From contig DATLGD010000073.1 of assembly GCA_035540755.1 (NCBI GenBank), positions 1-16,748 on the forward strand: a stretch of DNA of 16,748 bases, written 5' to 3'. This document shows, piece by piece, positions 15,706 to 16,748 of this stretch. The stretch comes from DATLGD01 sp035540755. GTDB taxonomy: Bacteria; Actinomycetota; Actinomycetes; Mycobacteriales; SCTD01. The first letter of the stretch is position 1, and each line of letters begins with the position of its first letter. A program made the translations under genes and the position numbers. Under the pieces are notes generated by a model that had not been told where the DNA came from, ran no database searches, and was given only the letters and a program-made list of their open reading frames with translations.

Positions 15706-16748
15706 TCAGGCTGCGCGCCGCACCAGGTGCACGGCCGGGCTCTTGACGACGGCGTCGACCGCGGCGCCGAGGCGCAGGTCCAGCTCGTCGAGGGCCGGCC
15801 TGGTGACGTACGCCGACAGGGCGAAGCCGGCGTCGAGGTCGACCCGCACCAGCGCTCCCTGGTCGGAGAGGCCGACGACGCGCGACCGCAGCCGGTTGCG
15901 CGGGCTGCCGGCGGCCGGGCCGTCGACGGCGGCCAGGGCGACGTCCTCGGCCCGGATGCAGACGAGCACGTCGTCGCCGACCGCCGGCACCGGCGCCTGG
16001 CTGCCCGGCACCTCGGCGGACGTCAGGACGCGCTCCCCCACGCGCACGCTCAGCAGCCCGCGCTCGTCGCCGATGACGCGGCCCGGCACCGCCGTCTCGA
16101 CGCCGACGACGCGCACGACGTCGGGGTCGGCGGGCCGGTCGAAGACCTCCTGCGGGGTGCCGGTCTGCCGCACCGTGCCGTCGACCACGACGACGACCCG
16201 GTCGGCGAGCGCCAGCGCCTCGGCCCGGTCGTGCGTCACGACGACGGTCGGCACGCCCTGTGCGACGAGCACGCTGCGCAGGTCGGCGCGCAGCCGGGCC
16301 CGGGTCGGGGCGTCGAGCGCCGACAGCGGCTCGTCGAGCAGCAGCAGCCGCGGTCGGGGGGCGAGCGCCCGCGCCAGCGCCACCCGCTGGGCCTCGCCGC
16401 CGGACAGCTCGGGCACGTGGCGGCCGGCGAGGTGGGCGGCGCCGGCTGCGGTCAGGGACTCCTCCACCCGGACTCGCCGGTCCACCGGCCGCAGGGCGTG
16501 CAGCCCGTAGGCGACGTTGTCGCGGACGGACAGGTGCGGGAACAGCGCGTGCTCCTGCACCAGGTAGCCGATGCCGCGCCGGCGCGGCGGGACGAAGACG
16601 CGGCCGTCGTCCCACATCTCGTCGCCGAACCGGACCGACCCGCGGGTGCGGTCGAGCCCGGCGAGCACGCGCAGCACCGTCGTCTTGCCGGAGCCGGACG
16701 GGCCGAACAGCGCGGTGACGGGCGGGCCGGACAGGGGCACGGACAGCC
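15706..16748 (-). CDS. modC: Molybdate-type ABC transporter ATP-binding protein (partial at right edge)
   Basis: The 347 visible residues have a full ABC ATPase core: Walker A GPSGSGKT, Q-loop (GYLVQEHALFPHLSV), signature LSGGEAQR, Walker B LLLLDEPLSALD and H-loop VVVTHDRAEA. A C-terminal TOBE/Mop-like domain follows (from about NRLRSRVVGLSDQGALVRVDL to the end). A single TOBE domain after a short ATPase of this type is typical of ModC, which powers molybdate uptake with ModA and ModB. The frame continues through the right edge without a stop, and the usual N-terminal strand is missing before ALFGPSGSGKT, so the GTG at 16738-16740 is probably not the true start. Sulfate or tungstate specificity cannot be excluded because the partner genes are not visible. 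Confidence 0.88.
   Translation of the reverse strand, partial: LSVPLSGPPVTALFGPSGSGKTTVLRVLAGLDRTRGSVRFGDEMWDDGRVFVPPRRRGIGYLVQEHALFPHLSVRDNVAYGLHALRPVDRRVRVEESLTAAGAAHLAGRHVPELSGGEAQRVALARALAPRPRLLLLDEPLSALDAPTRARLRADLRSVLVAQGVPTVVVTHDRAEALALADRVVVVVDGTVRQTGTPQEVFDRPADPDVVRVVGVETAVPGRVIGDERGLLSVRVGERVLTSAEVPGSQAPVPAVGDDVLVCIRAEDVALAAVDGPAAGSPRNRLRSRVVGLSDQGALVRVDLDAGFALSAYVTRPALDELDLRLGAAVDAVVKSPAVHLVRRAA

Noticed and set aside
16738..16740. The GTG at 16738-16740 as the true modC start.
   Set aside because: The frame continues in both codons upstream to the window edge, and the typical N-terminal strand of the ATPase would be missing, so the gene is treated as truncated by the window.

Overview
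The window is GC-rich (roughly 75% by eye). Its start codons are mostly GTG, with one ATG and one TTG. It carries an actinobacterial division-cluster edge (mraZ with DUF3040), an actinobacterial error-prone polymerase operon and an actinobacterial-type LexA box. This points to an actinomycete. A Geodermatophilaceae- or Frankiales-like organism is my guess from gene order, not a demonstrated placement.

Left end (1-6120). mraZ reads leftward out of the window, presumably into rsmH and the rest of the dcw (division and cell wall) cluster. Its promoter spacer contains GTGG boxes repeated every 10 bp, the expected MraZ autoregulatory site, and its short leader contains two hairpins. Divergent from it is a tightly overlapping three-gene operon: MoxR-type AAA+ ATPase, DUF58 protein and TgpA-like transmembrane transglutaminase. 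A leftward DUF3040 membrane protein converges on that operon.

Centre (6411-13648). All genes read leftward: DUF6504, SAV_6107-type HEPN protein, dnaE2, a class I methyltransferase, then dinB. The first three sit behind a promoter overlapped by a strong LexA/SOS box at 13858-13871, so they look like a damage-inducible mutagenesis operon. ImuB and ImuA', the usual partners of DnaE2, are not next to it; a DinB polymerase lies downstream instead. DnaE2 is about 1355 aa. It has a PHP domain that has lost several metal ligands, and it carries two in-frame palindromic DNA segments in poorly conserved loops.

Right end (14103-16748). A rightward secreted choice-of-anchor B / LVIVD-repeat protein with a lysine-rich tail converges on a leftward ModC-like ABC transporter ATPase that is cut by the window edge. 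A GC-rich hairpin lies between them and may terminate both.

I see no CRISPR array, tRNA, rRNA or transposase gene. The most interesting items are the in-frame palindromes in dnaE2, the ImuB-less SOS operon, and the mraZ control region.
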